This document shows, one piece after another, positions 45,844-54,216 of a DNA stretch of 64,000 nucleotides. The stretch comes from Variovorax brevis (GTDB lineage: Bacteria > Pseudomonadota > Gammaproteobacteria > Burkholderiales > Burkholderiaceae_C): assembly GCF_030317105.1 (NCBI RefSeq), contig NZ_JASZYG010000012.1, forward strand, positions 101,867 to 165,866. Reading direction: 5' to 3'. Each line of letters begins with the position of its first letter. Within the stretch, counting starts at the first letter, position 1. The notes under the pieces are model-generated. The model did no database searches and was not told where the DNA came from. It worked only from the letters and a program-made list of their open reading frames with translations. The translations under genes were made by a program, and so were the position numbers.

Positions 45844-45874
45844 GATCAAAGACTTTTATTGCGGGAGACCTGAT

Positions 45875-47059
45875 ATGAGCAAGCGAGATGTGGTCGTGCT
45901 GTCAGCCGTGCGTTCGGCGATTGGCAGCTTTGGTGGTGGCCTGTCGCATCTGGAGCCGCACGAACTCGCCGGCACAGTGATGAAGGAGGCCGTCAAGCGT
46001 TCAGCCGTCGACCCGACGCGGATCAACTACGTGACGGTCGGCAATTGCATTCCGACCGATTCGCGGTTCGCCTATGTCGCGCGCGTTGCGTCAATCCAGG
46101 CCGGCTTGCCGATGGAGTCGGTGGCGATGGCAGTAAACCGTTTGTGTTCGTCGGGGCTGCAAGCCATCGTGACGACTGGACAGAATATTCTGCTCGGTGA
46201 CTGCGACTACGGCATTGGCGGAGGTGTCGAGGTGATGTCTCGAGGCGCGTACCTGTCACCTGCGATGCGCAGCGGCGCGCGCATGGGTGACACGATGTTG
46301 ATCGACAGCGTGGTGGCGACGCTGACCGATCCCTTCGGCGTCGGTCATATGGGCATCACCGCAGAGAACCTTGCGGCGAAGTGGAATATCTCCCGCGAAG
46401 AGCAGGACGCGCTCGCCGTCGAGTCGCATCGGCGCGCCGCAGCTGCAATTGCCGAAGGGCGCTTCAAGTCGCAGATCGTGCCGATCGTCAAACAAACGAG
46501 GAAGGGCGAGGTGATCGTCGACACCGATGAGCATGTCAAGCCAGACACAACCGCCGAGGCGCTGGCAAAAATGAAGCCGGCGTTCAAGAAGGATGGGAGC
46601 GTGACCGCTGGGAACGCATCGGGCATCAACGACGGCGCGGCATTTCTTGTGCTCGCCGACGCGAAGGCAGCCGAGGCCGATGGAGGCAAGCCGCTCGCAC
46701 GACTCGTATCGTATGCGGTGGCCGGCGTGCCGAATGAATTCATGGGCGAAGGGCCGATCCCGGCAACCCGGCTGGCGTTGAAGAAGGCAGGCCTCGCGTT
46801 CAATCAACTTGACGTCATTGAATCGAATGAAGCCTTTGCAGCTCAGGCCATCGCCGTAGCCCGTGCGCTCGATTTCGACATGGGCAAGGTCAATCCCAAT
46901 GGCGGCGCCGTCGCGTTGGGCCATCCCATTGGATGTTCTGGAGCCTTCCTAGCGACGAAAGCGATTCACGAACTGCACCGTCGCGGAGGGCGCTATGCGT
47001 TGGTGACGATGTGCATCGGAGGTGGGCAGGGGATCGCTGCTATATTCGAAAGAATGTGA
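45875..47059 (+). CDS. Acetyl-CoA C-acyltransferase (thiolase, BktB-like)
   Basis: A 394-residue thiolase. It starts MSKRDVVVLSAVRSAIGSFG, the N-terminus typical of BktB, with Cys in MAVNRLCSSGLQAIVTTGQN, His in NPNGGAVALGHPIGCSGAF and Cys in VTMCIGGGQGIAAIF. The start at 45875 follows GGGAGA and avoids overlap with the first thiolase. BktB-type enzymes accept C5 and branched beta-ketoacyl-CoA, consistent with a 2-methylacyl substrate. Last gene of the operon. Confidence 0.92.
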   Translation: MSKRDVVVLSAVRSAIGSFGGGLSHLEPHELAGTVMKEAVKRSAVDPTRINYVTVGNCIPTDSRFAYVARVASIQAGLPMESVAMAVNRLCSSGLQAIVTTGQNILLGDCDYGIGGGVEVMSRGAYLSPAMRSGARMGDTMLIDSVVATLTDPFGVGHMGITAENLAAKWNISREEQDALAVESHRRAAAAIAEGRFKSQIVPIVKQTRKGEVIVDTDEHVKPDTTAEALAKMKPAFKKDGSVTAGNASGINDGAAFLVLADAKAAEADGGKPLARLVSYAVAGVPNEFMGEGPIPATRLALKKAGLAFNQLDVIESNEAFAAQAIAVARALDFDMGKVNPNGGAVALGHPIGCSGAFLATKAIHELHRRGGRYALVTMCIGGGQGIAAIFERM

Positions 47060-47498
47060 CGACGCAGTTTCTCAGCCTAGTTGGGGAACGTGAAGACGCT
47101 GTTGGCCTGAGCACGTGGTTGACGGAGCCTGTCCTGATTCTTGTGTTCGAGGCACGCCAAGTTCTGGATGAAGGTGTTCAACGACCTGAAGACCCGCGGC
47201 GTCAACGACATCCTCATTGCCGTCACCGATGGCCTCTGGCCGCCCCCCCTCCTTTGATGAGAACACGGTGTCGATCTGTCGCCTAGGCTCGCTGCATCAC
47301 ATCCGAAAGAGATGTTCTTTGCCAGCGCGAACTGACAGGCCCGTTGATATGAAAAAGCGATCGATCGCTGCGCGCCACTTGCCACACCAATGGCTAGCAG
47401 GGCTCGGCGCAGGTCGCTGCTAAGCGCAAAGAGGGGGGTGTGAGAGAAGTCTGCGGAACTGTGTAGGCGCCCCCAAATGAATGCCAAGAACTGACCTC
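47060..47498 (+). mobile_element. IS256 transposase fragment (47156-47230) in non-coding DNA
   Basis: The plus strand at 47156-47230 encodes AKFWMKVFNDLKTRGVNDIL and IAVTDGL, the conserved central IS256 segment around the second catalytic Asp. It stops abruptly after TDGL. The rest of the stretch shows nothing I recognise. Confidence 0.7.
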
Positions 47499-47657
47499 AT
47501 GCCAGCTACTCTCAAGAAGACACTCGAGAGGGCTTCGACGGCGCCATCGGCTGCAAAAGGAAGCTCGACTCAGAAGAAAGATCGTGGAATCAAAGTAGGC
47601 CTTGACCGCTTCGAGAAAATTCTTCGTCTTGCTCTCCGACGTAGCGTCATCTCCTGA
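47499..47657 (+). CDS. Small basic ORF (doubtful)
   Basis: A 52-residue Lys/Arg/Ala-rich frame (MPATLKKTLERASTAPSAAK, ending LRLALRRSVIS). It has no clear ribosome-binding site or family. It could be a remnant of an IS accessory gene or chance. Confidence 0.18.
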   Translation: MPATLKKTLERASTAPSAAKGSSTQKKDRGIKVGLDRFEKILRLALRRSVIS

Positions 47658-47924
47658 CGAAATGATGAATGGAGGAGGGTTCATCCTCGGCGTCCCGAAT
47701 CCTTCATCTCCTCGATCAAGGCGTATAGCGCGGGGGCCAGCGATATACGCTCCGTTGGGACGGTCGGATTTCGCAAAACGTAGATTGAAATGCGATGCAT
47801 TGAACGGTTCAACACGCTGGTGCGTTTGGCTACGAACTGTCGTCACCGCCGCTTTTTACTGGGGGGCGAATCGTCCGCCCAAATGGTATTGTGAAGGTCT
47901 CGCTCCTCGCTCCAGTGCCTAGAC
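47658..47924. other. No gene seen
   Basis: Between the small ORF and the IS110 fragment. Nothing recognisable on either strand. Confidence 0.4.
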
Positions 47925-48410
47925 ATGTCCGACATAGCGCGGCAGTTCTCCACTGGCGGCAACACACGTCTGCTCGGGATCGCCAAGCGCGGCAACAGCT
48001 ATCTGCGGCGGTTGTTCATCCAAGGCGCTCGCGCCTTGTGGGTCTGGAAGGACAAACATCCGTACGACCTGCTGCAATCTGGCTGATCGAAGTTGGCCAG
48101 CGTCGTCGCGCCCACGTGGCCGTCTGTGCGTTGGCTAATAAGCTAGCGCGCATTGCTTGGGCCGTCATGAGGACCGGTTGCGACTTCGCGTCGCACTATC
48201 GACGGCCGCCGATGGCAGCAGCCACGACGAACTGACAAGGTCTGGATTTATCCGCAGCTCGCGCAGCACTGAGCATGGCGCAAACGACCATCCGTCGCTC
48301 CTGCCAACCCGTCTGGACTTCGGGCGCCTGAACGCCTTTGCATTAATCGGGACAGGAGCGCGCGGCTTCATCATGCAGGCCAAGGGTCAGACAGATTGAG
48401 ACCACGACAG
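47925..48410 (+). mobile_element. IS110/IS1111-family 3' remnant
   Basis: The plus strand reads SDIARQFSTGGNTRLLGIAK and RGNSYLRRLFIQGARALWVW, then in another frame LIEVGQRRRAHVAVCALANK and LARIAWAVMRTG, the C-terminal IS110 transposase. The non-coding part to about 48410 has the CATCCGTCGCTCCTGCCAA-type tail usual behind IS1111 transposases. It is truncated at the 5' end and frameshifted. Confidence 0.78.
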
Positions 48411-48419
48411 GCCGGAGAG

Positions 48420-48960
48420 ATAAACGCGAGCGTTCTACGCCACAAGTTTGGAACTTGCGGGTTTGGGGCGGACCATAGAATCCATGCTCCAGTGTTGGTT
48501 CGGCCCCATGGCTCCCGGATGCAGGCGCAGAGCACTTTGATCGCGCGCTTCGCTCTTCTGATACCAGACCAACGGTCGCAACAACGACAGCCGGCACGAC
48601 CGCCGCACACTCACTTCATAGCGCTCCTGTATCCAAGCTGCCAGCTCGCGCCGCGTGGCAGCCTTCAGAGCTTTTTTCTAACGACCTCCTGCAGGATCTG
48701 CTTGTCCAGCGTCAGGTCGGCGCCGATGCGCTTCAGGCGCGCGTTCTCATCCTCGAGCATCTTCAGGCGCTTGAGCTCGGTGACGCCCAAGTCACCGAAC
48801 TTCTTCTCTTCTTCTTCCGCGTGTAGTACGTCGCCTCCGACACGCCGATCTGGCGACACACATCGACGACGGGCGTGTCCGAATCGGCCAATCGCAGCGC
48901 GTAGGCGATGTGCTCTTCCGAAAATCTCGACCTCTTCATTGCTTCTCCTTGCGCCCCCTC
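48420..48960 (-). mobile_element. IS3-family remnant (orfA and part of orfB)
   Basis: OrfA starts at 48939: MKRSRFSEEHIAYALRLADS, then VCRQIGVSEATYYT. A frameshift at a purine-rich tract near 48815 leads into KKFGDLGVTELKRLKMLEDE and LDKQILQEVVRKKL (stop at 48665). OrfB pieces follow (RRELAAWIQERYEVSVRRSC and GPNQHWSMDSMVRP) with an internal deletion. IS407-like group by motif; inactive. Confidence 0.78.
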
Positions 48961-48999
48961 GGGACTGAAAAGTCCGGAATTCGGGGGAGACGTCAAAAG

Positions 49000-49122
49000 C
49001 TGCAGTACACACGGACGAATTCAAGGTCGAGGCGGTCCGACTGGCGGAATCGGTTGGCAGCCACGAGGCGGCACGCCAGCTCGGCGTGCCCGTGCCAACG
49101 GTGGGCAACTGGAAGCGGCGGC
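49000..49122 (+). mobile_element. IS3-family orfA 5' fragment
   Basis: Plus strand HTDEFKVEAVRLAESVGSHE and AARQLGVPVPTVGNWKRR form the HTH start of an IS3 OrfA of a different group from its neighbour. It ends exactly where promoter block k begins (49129). The C-terminal half of a matching OrfB lies at 53716-54156. Confidence 0.72.
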
Positions 49123-49128
49123 GAACCA

Positions 49129-49167
49129 GCACAAACCCTAATTCAGAAAGGTCAATGGTTAACCTAT
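49129..49167 (+). promoter_or_regulatory. Conserved promoter block (right half) with TGGTTAACCT operator (site k)
   Basis: GCACAAACCCT, then AGGTCAATGGTTAACCTAT (core 49156-49165). The left part seen at sites b, g and l is replaced by IS3 sequence. It precedes the truncated gene and ADH/ALDH pair starting at 49290. Confidence 0.62.
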
Positions 49168-49289
49168 CATTTCCCACGATTTGCGATGTTTGCTTGGCAA
49201 TGGGCGGCGGCCGGCAACTCAAAACTTCATCACAACCGGGTCGGGCGCTTGCCAAGTCTGAATCACAACCCTTGTTAGGAACGAGACTG

Positions 49290-49469
49290 ATGTCGAAAGA
49301 TCTGTATATGGCTCTGGCTGCGGTGCAGCCAACCATTGTAAAACTGGGCGGCGCGCTCATCACCAGGCCGCTCGTCTTGCCTGAGACAAGCAACTTCGAC
49401 ATGAGTGCGTCGCTCAAGGAAAGTGAGCCTGCAGGAGGTGTTCCCGTGCGTAGCCTTGCAGACGTCTGA
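49290..49469 (+). pseudogene. 5' fragment of an EthD-like gene (paralogue of 20855)
   Basis: A 59-codon ORF whose first 25 residues (MSKDLYMALAAVQPTIVKLG then GALIT) match the start of the protein at 20855 almost exactly. After GGALITRP it diverges and ends. The full-length protein has 278 residues, so this is a deletion remnant. Its stop TGA overlaps the ATG of the alcohol dehydrogenase gene by one base. The leader may still be translated and feed ribosomes to the next gene. Confidence 0.75.
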
Positions 49470-50518
49470 TGACTACAGTCAACGCTCGCTTCGTAGGGGG
49501 TCCGCAGGATGCATTCAGTGCGACCAGGATAACGCGTCGTGATCTGGCGCAAGGCGACGTCCTGATCGATATTGCTTACGCGGGCGTCTGCCATTCGGAT
49601 CTGAGCTACGCCCGCAACGAGTGGGGCAATACCATCTACCCGCTGGTGCCTGGCCACGAGATCACTGGTCATGTGTCGGCATTGGGTCCGGGGGCCACCA
49701 AGTTTGCTCTCGGCGATCGGGTTGGTGTGGGGGTAACCGTAGATTCCTGCCGCCATTGCGAAAGCTGCCGTAGGGGCTTCGAGCAGTTCTGCAGCGAGGG
49801 ACACATCAAGGCCTACAACTCCATAGGTCGGGATGGCAGACCGAACCAAGGGGGCTACAGCGAAAAGATCGTTGTTCACGAGGACTACGTGGTGCGGATT
49901 CCTGACGCACTTGCGCTGCCGCAGGCTGCACCGCTGCTCTGCGCCGGCATCACGATGTACTCGCCACTGAAGCGCTGGCAGGCAGGACCCGGGAAGCGAG
50001 TGGCCATCCTTGGCTTCGGCGGGCTGGGGCATGTGGGAGTCCAGATTTCGTCTGCACTTGGCGCGCATACGACAGTTCTCGATCTTTCCCTCGATAAAAG
50101 GGATGACGGAATCCGACTCGGCGCTAACGACTACCGTGCCACATCTGATCCTGCGCTGTTCGTCGAGCTTTCCAAGTCTTTTGACTTGCTGATCTCCACG
50201 GTGCCAGCCAACCTTGACTACGACGCGTACATGGGATTGCTCGCCATCGATGGAACGTTCGTGAACGCCGGCGTCCCAGTGAAGCCAATCAGTCTCAGCG
50301 TCTACTCACTTTTCACAAATCGCCGTTCCATGGCGGGTACATCTGTGGGTGGCATTCGTGAGACACAGGAGATGCTGGACTTCTGCGCTGAGCACAACAT
50401 CGTCGCTGAGATCGAGATGATTGGAGCTGATCAGATTGATATGGCTTTTGAACGCCTTGCCATTGGTGATGTGCGTTACCGCTTCGTGCTCGATATTGCA
50501 ACGATGCACGCCAACTGA
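49469..50518 (+). CDS. Zinc-dependent alcohol dehydrogenase (MDR superfamily)
   Basis: A 349-residue medium-chain dehydrogenase of the cinnamyl-alcohol-dehydrogenase-like group. The catalytic Zn ligands are Cys in AYAGVCHSDLSYARNEWG, His in VPGHEITGHVSA, and Cys in a later segment. The structural Zn loop is VTVDSCRHCESCRRGFEQFC. The nucleotide motif is AILGFGGLGHVGVQIS. It ends VRYRFVLDIATMHAN. It oxidises an alcohol to an aldehyde, consistent with the aldehyde dehydrogenase gene 41 bp downstream. Confidence 0.93.
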   Translation: MTTVNARFVGGPQDAFSATRITRRDLAQGDVLIDIAYAGVCHSDLSYARNEWGNTIYPLVPGHEITGHVSALGPGATKFALGDRVGVGVTVDSCRHCESCRRGFEQFCSEGHIKAYNSIGRDGRPNQGGYSEKIVVHEDYVVRIPDALALPQAAPLLCAGITMYSPLKRWQAGPGKRVAILGFGGLGHVGVQISSALGAHTTVLDLSLDKRDDGIRLGANDYRATSDPALFVELSKSFDLLISTVPANLDYDAYMGLLAIDGTFVNAGVPVKPISLSVYSLFTNRRSMAGTSVGGIRETQEMLDFCAEHNIVAEIEMIGADQIDMAFERLAIGDVRYRFVLDIATMHAN

Positions 50519-50559
50519 GCGAGCAACAGTGATTTATTGCAGCAACGCTGGAGAGCAAG

Positions 50560-51972
50560 ATGATTGAGAAAAAAGAAATCTTCGTCGACGGAGAATGGAT
50601 CCCGTCCTTGGGCAACGGCGTCATTGAGGTCGAGAATCCCTTCACCGAGGAGATTTTTGCAACGATTCCTCGAGGTCACATTGACGATGTCGATCGTGCA
50701 GCCAAGGCGGCGGCTCGGGCGTTCGACGAATGGTCTCAAACACCAGTGCAGGTTCGCGCTGACTACTTGCGGGCCATTGCTGATGTGATCGAACGGCGCG
50801 CTGAGGAATTCAGCCTCGCCATCACGGCGGAGATCGGCTCGCCGTTGGTGGTTACCACCCCAGTCCAGACCATGCTTGCGGTTACGCACCTGCGTGACAC
50901 CGCGGAAAGCATGAAGGATGTGGTTTGGGATGAGCACGTCGGCCATACGCTGGTACACAGAGCGGCAGCGGGGGTGGTTGGCGCAATTACCCCCTGGAAT
51001 GTTCCTCTGCTGATGATTGCCATGAAGGTGGGTGCTGCACTCGCGGCGGGTTGTACCGTCGTTCTGAAGGGCACCGAAATCGCACCCATGAGTTCGTTTC
51101 TGTTCGCGGAGGCGACAGCCGAAGCGGGACTGCCGAAGGGCGTGTTCAATCTCGTATCCGGTACCGGGCCAGAGATTGGTGAGGCCATCGTTACACACCC
51201 GCTGGTAGACATGGTGTCCGTCACAGGATCGGTACGGGCAGGGCGGCGGATCATGGAACTGGCGTCAGCGTCAGTGAAGCGGGTGTCGCTGGAACTTGGC
51301 GGGAAGTCAGCCAATATCATTCTTGAGGGCGCCGATATTGAACGTGCTGTCACCGTGGGGATGGAGGACGCCTTCCGCAACAGCGGGCAGGTTTGCGGAG
51401 GTTTATCGCGCGTTCTTGTACCAAGGGCTCGACTTGCAGAAGTGGAACAAATTGCTGCAGCCAAGGCCGGCAGTTATGTCCTTGGTGACCCCTCTTCGAC
51501 CACAACAACACTTGGGCCTGTGGCCACGCGGGCGCAACGTGACAGGGTACGACAGCTCATCGAATCGGGCATCGAAGACCAAGCCAAGTTGATCGCCGGC
51601 GGGCCGGAGCACCCAGCCGAACTCGACAAGGGCTATTTTGTGAAGCCGACAGTGTTCACTGGTGACCCCAGCATTCGCATCGCGCGCGAGGAGATCTTTG
51701 GTCCTGTAATCACCATCATTCCCTTCGACACGGTCGAAGAGGCGATTGCTATTGCCAACGACTCTGACTACGGGCTTGCTGGTGCGGTTTGGGCTGGCAG
51801 CGACGAACAGGCGAGGGCGGTCGCACTGAAGCTTAGAACCGGGCGCATCCGTATCAATGGTTCGCCACAAAACGGCCGCGCTCCGCATGGCGGGTTCAAG
51901 CTCTCGGGCATGGGCCGTGAAAATGGTCGCTATGGTATTGAGGAATTTCTTGAGTATCAGTCGATCGGCTGA
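50560..51972 (+). CDS. NAD(P)-dependent aldehyde dehydrogenase
   Basis: A 470-residue aldehyde dehydrogenase. The N-terminus is IFVDGEWIPSLGNGVIEVEN, the oxyanion Asn is in GAITPWNVPLLMIAMKVGAA, the Glu in VSLELGGKSANIILEG and the nucleophile Cys in DAFRNSGQVCGGLSRVLVP. The C-terminus PHGGFKLSGMGRENGRYG is standard. It works with the alcohol dehydrogenase upstream to turn an alcohol into the acid. The operon is placed under a TGGTTAACCT operator through the truncated leader gene. Confidence 0.93.
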   Translation: MIEKKEIFVDGEWIPSLGNGVIEVENPFTEEIFATIPRGHIDDVDRAAKAAARAFDEWSQTPVQVRADYLRAIADVIERRAEEFSLAITAEIGSPLVVTTPVQTMLAVTHLRDTAESMKDVVWDEHVGHTLVHRAAAGVVGAITPWNVPLLMIAMKVGAALAAGCTVVLKGTEIAPMSSFLFAEATAEAGLPKGVFNLVSGTGPEIGEAIVTHPLVDMVSVTGSVRAGRRIMELASASVKRVSLELGGKSANIILEGADIERAVTVGMEDAFRNSGQVCGGLSRVLVPRARLAEVEQIAAAKAGSYVLGDPSSTTTTLGPVATRAQRDRVRQLIESGIEDQAKLIAGGPEHPAELDKGYFVKPTVFTGDPSIRIAREEIFGPVITIIPFDTVEEAIAIANDSDYGLAGAVWAGSDEQARAVALKLRTGRIRINGSPQNGRAPHGGFKLSGMGRENGRYGIEEFLEYQSIG

Positions 51973-51979
51973 CATTCGA

Positions 51980-52735
51980 CGTGACGCTATCAAGCTGGCA
52001 CGTTCGCTGCGCGCTGGCGACCTCTCGGCGGTCCACGTACCCACCGTTGAAGATGAGGCGTTTCGCGACCTCGCACGGGCATCGGCCGGGCAAATTGGGG
52101 GGCTGCGCATCGACGCTGGCTTAGCAAGTACACGTTTGAAAGCCCTTGGCGCCAACTGGCGTTCGACGAGCACCGTCGCACCATCGAGGATCGGTTGGCC
52201 CAATGCGATCGACTCGAGGCTGCGTTGCGCGAGGCTGTGGCGTCGTGGCGCTTCTACCCTGCCATTCTTGCTCTGCAAGCGATGCTTGGCATCCAATTCA
52301 TCACCGCCGTGGGATTGCTCGCGGAGATGGGGGACTTGGCGCGTTTCGAGCATCCACGCCAATTGATGGCTTGGCTCGGGGTAACGCCGTCGGAACACTC
52401 ATCAGGGAATTCCCACCGCAGAGGCACGTTCCGGCAACAGCGATGCCAGAAAATTTCTCGTCGAAGCGGCATGGAGCAACCGGCATCCTGCGCGCGTCAG
52501 CACGCAGATCCAGCTGCGGCACGAGGAGCTGCCGAAACCGATCGTCGATCGCGCCTGGGATGCACAACTGCGGCTGTGCCGACGGGTTCGCAAGCTCGCC
52601 ACTCGCGACAAGCACGTGAATATCGCCGCCGTAGCGGGCGCGCGCGAACTGGCAGCCTTCATTTGGGACATCAGCCGGTTAAGCATGTCCTTGGCCATCC
52701 CGCAGAACCAACGGACAGCGCAGCAAGCACATTGA
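51980..52735 (+). mobile_element. IS110-family transposase pseudogene
   Basis: Successive plus frames give DAIKLARSLRAGDLSAVHVP and VEDEAFRDLARA; then RRTIEDRLAQCDRLEAALRE, AVASWRFYPAILALQAM and EMGDLARFEHPRQLMAWLGV; then RKFLVEAAWSNRHPARVSTQ and AFIWDISRLSMSL. These follow the order of an IS110 transposase with deletions and frameshifts, and the N-terminal DEDD part is missing. It begins right behind the aldehyde dehydrogenase. Confidence 0.8.
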
Positions 52736-53089
52736 GCATTGAATATCGCAGCGACAACTGAACGAGTTTCCTGCAGATGGGCGTAGTCCGGTACTGGGGC
52801 AGCCCGCGACCCCGCTTGGCAACGGTGAAAAACGACTTGCGAAGTAAGAAAGCGGCAGGCTCACAAGACGGACCTTCTCTGTAATGCGGTATCCAACCCG
52901 CGAATATCAGCGTGATACCGTCGGACTTACTGCTACGCCCCTTCAGGGAACACTGGAACTCGCATTACCTTTGCAAGACAAGACAATGAAACCTTCTCGC
53001 AATTGACAGCGGAAGTACTACGCCCTTGCGCAAACGGCGTAGTCGACGTCCAGTTTAGGCGGCGAGTTTGGATGCGCCAAGGCAACAGC
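52736..53089. other. No gene seen
   Basis: About 350 bp of IS debris. A minus-strand frame near 53040-53089 may be the frameshifted end of the IS66 transposase beside it. Confidence 0.4.
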
Positions 53090-53260
53090 GCTTCAAGTCA
53101 TCGATGCTCGTCGCACAGGCAGCGCGACCAACAGGGCGGCGAGATAGCGGTAGCCGTCGATCCCGTTTGCGGCGCACGTCTGCAGCAGCGAGTACAGGTT
53201 GGCGCTCGCGTTGGCGCCGGCGACGGTGTCTGCGGACAGCCAGTTCCGTCTTTCATGTCG
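53090..53260 (-). mobile_element. IS66-family transposase C-terminal fragment
   Basis: The minus strand encodes RRNWLSADTVAGANASANLY, then SLLQTCAANGIDGYRYLAAL, the highly conserved C-terminal IS66 (TnpC) segment. Everything upstream of it is missing. Confidence 0.75.
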
Positions 53261-53289
53261 CCCCCCAGTTTCTGATGTCGCTTGACAGG

Positions 53290-53507
53290 CGCCTATGCTC
53301 GGACCAGATCGCGTTGGAGGGGGAAGTCTTCGCCTCGGGACTAAAGGCCTTGGGCTGCAGCGGGGCGATTGTCTTGGCGTCTGGTCTCCCAATCGGTTTG
53401 AGTGGCTGATCACCCAGTTCGCAACCGCTCTTATCGGAGCGATTCTTGTAACACTAACCCCGCATATTGCCTCTTGCAATCTTGATTACGCTCTTTCTAC
53501 CTCATGA
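53290..53507 (+). pseudogene. Acyl-CoA synthetase (AMP-binding) N-terminal fragment
   Basis: The plus strand reads GLQRGDCLGVWSPNRFEWLI, then TQFATALIGAILVTLTPH and LDYALSTS. This is the start of an AMP-binding acyl-CoA ligase (relatives: GDRVGIWSPN ... QFATAKIGAILVNINPAY). Upstream residues appear in another frame and the ATP-binding and catalytic parts are absent. A dead remnant, but evidence that a ligase once belonged here. Confidence 0.7.
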
Positions 53508-53651
53508 GGCGATCGCCAAACGCCAGGAATGATCCGTTTCGCGGACGTTTTGACTCGAGGCGAAGCTGCGGCAGGGGCGAATCAGCATTCCGCCGCGCGC
53601 GGGACCTGGCAACCGGATTGAACTCACCGTTCAGTTTGGAAACTCTTAAGA

Positions 53652-53711
53652 CTTGAATTTCTTCGAACGCTCGCAGAAACCCTTAAGGCAAACGTCAATG
53701 GTTAACCGATG
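53652..53711 (+). promoter_or_regulatory. Conserved promoter block with TGGTTAACCG operator (site l)
   Basis: CTTGAATTTCTTCGAA, GCAGAAACCCT, then CGTCAATGGTTAACCGATG (core 53699-53708). One base longer than sites b and g. The IS3 orfB fragment starts within 10 bp downstream, so the block is cut off from its original gene; the next intact gene is the Bug gene at 54217. Confidence 0.62.
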
Positions 53712-53715
53712 ATCG

Positions 53716-54156
53716 GTGCATGTCCGGCAAGGTGTATCGCTCATGATCGACTGCTTCGATAGCTTGGTCATCAGCTGGTCTTTTGACCCGCGCCCAGACG
53801 CCGTGCTTGTGAACCGCATGTTGGATGCGGCCGTCGAAAAGGTGACCGAGAGCAAGAGTCGGCCGGTGGTCCACTCCGATCGCGGGGCCTACAACCGTGG
53901 ACCTGGCTGGTTAGGGCGGATCGGCAATGCGAAGCTGATTCGCTCGATGTCGCGCAAAGGGTGCTCGCCCGACAACGCGGCATGCGAGGGATTCTTCGGG
54001 CGGCTGAAAACGGAGCTATTTTATCCTGAGCAGTGGCGCTCCAGGACCATCGAGCAGTTCGTTCACAAGCTCGACTCATACGTCCGCTGGTACAACGAAA
54101 GCGAATCAACATCTCCCTTGGCTCTATACCGCGAGAGCCTCGGACTTGCGACATAA
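53716..54156 (+). mobile_element. IS3-family orfB 3' fragment (integrase catalytic domain)
   Basis: Encodes MIDCFDSLVISWSFDPRPDA, SRPVVHSDRGAYNRGPGWLG and SPDNAACEGFFGRLKTELFY, then YVRWYNE and YRESLGLAT. The second and third DDE residues (Asp of HSDRG, Glu of ACEGFFG) are visible; the first Asp lies in the missing N-terminal part. A short deletion removes the KRIKISLG-type stretch. The end near 54165-54185 resembles the IS right end. Confidence 0.8.
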
Positions 54157-54216
54157 CCCAGTCCAAGATTTCTGCCGCACTGCCTCCAGGGGCAACACAC
54201 TAAACAGGAGATACAA

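Noticed and set aside
48665..50068. 467-residue minus-strand frame
   Set aside because: Only its last 50 or so codons are real (IS3 orfA). The rest is antisense to the ADH gene and the truncated leader.
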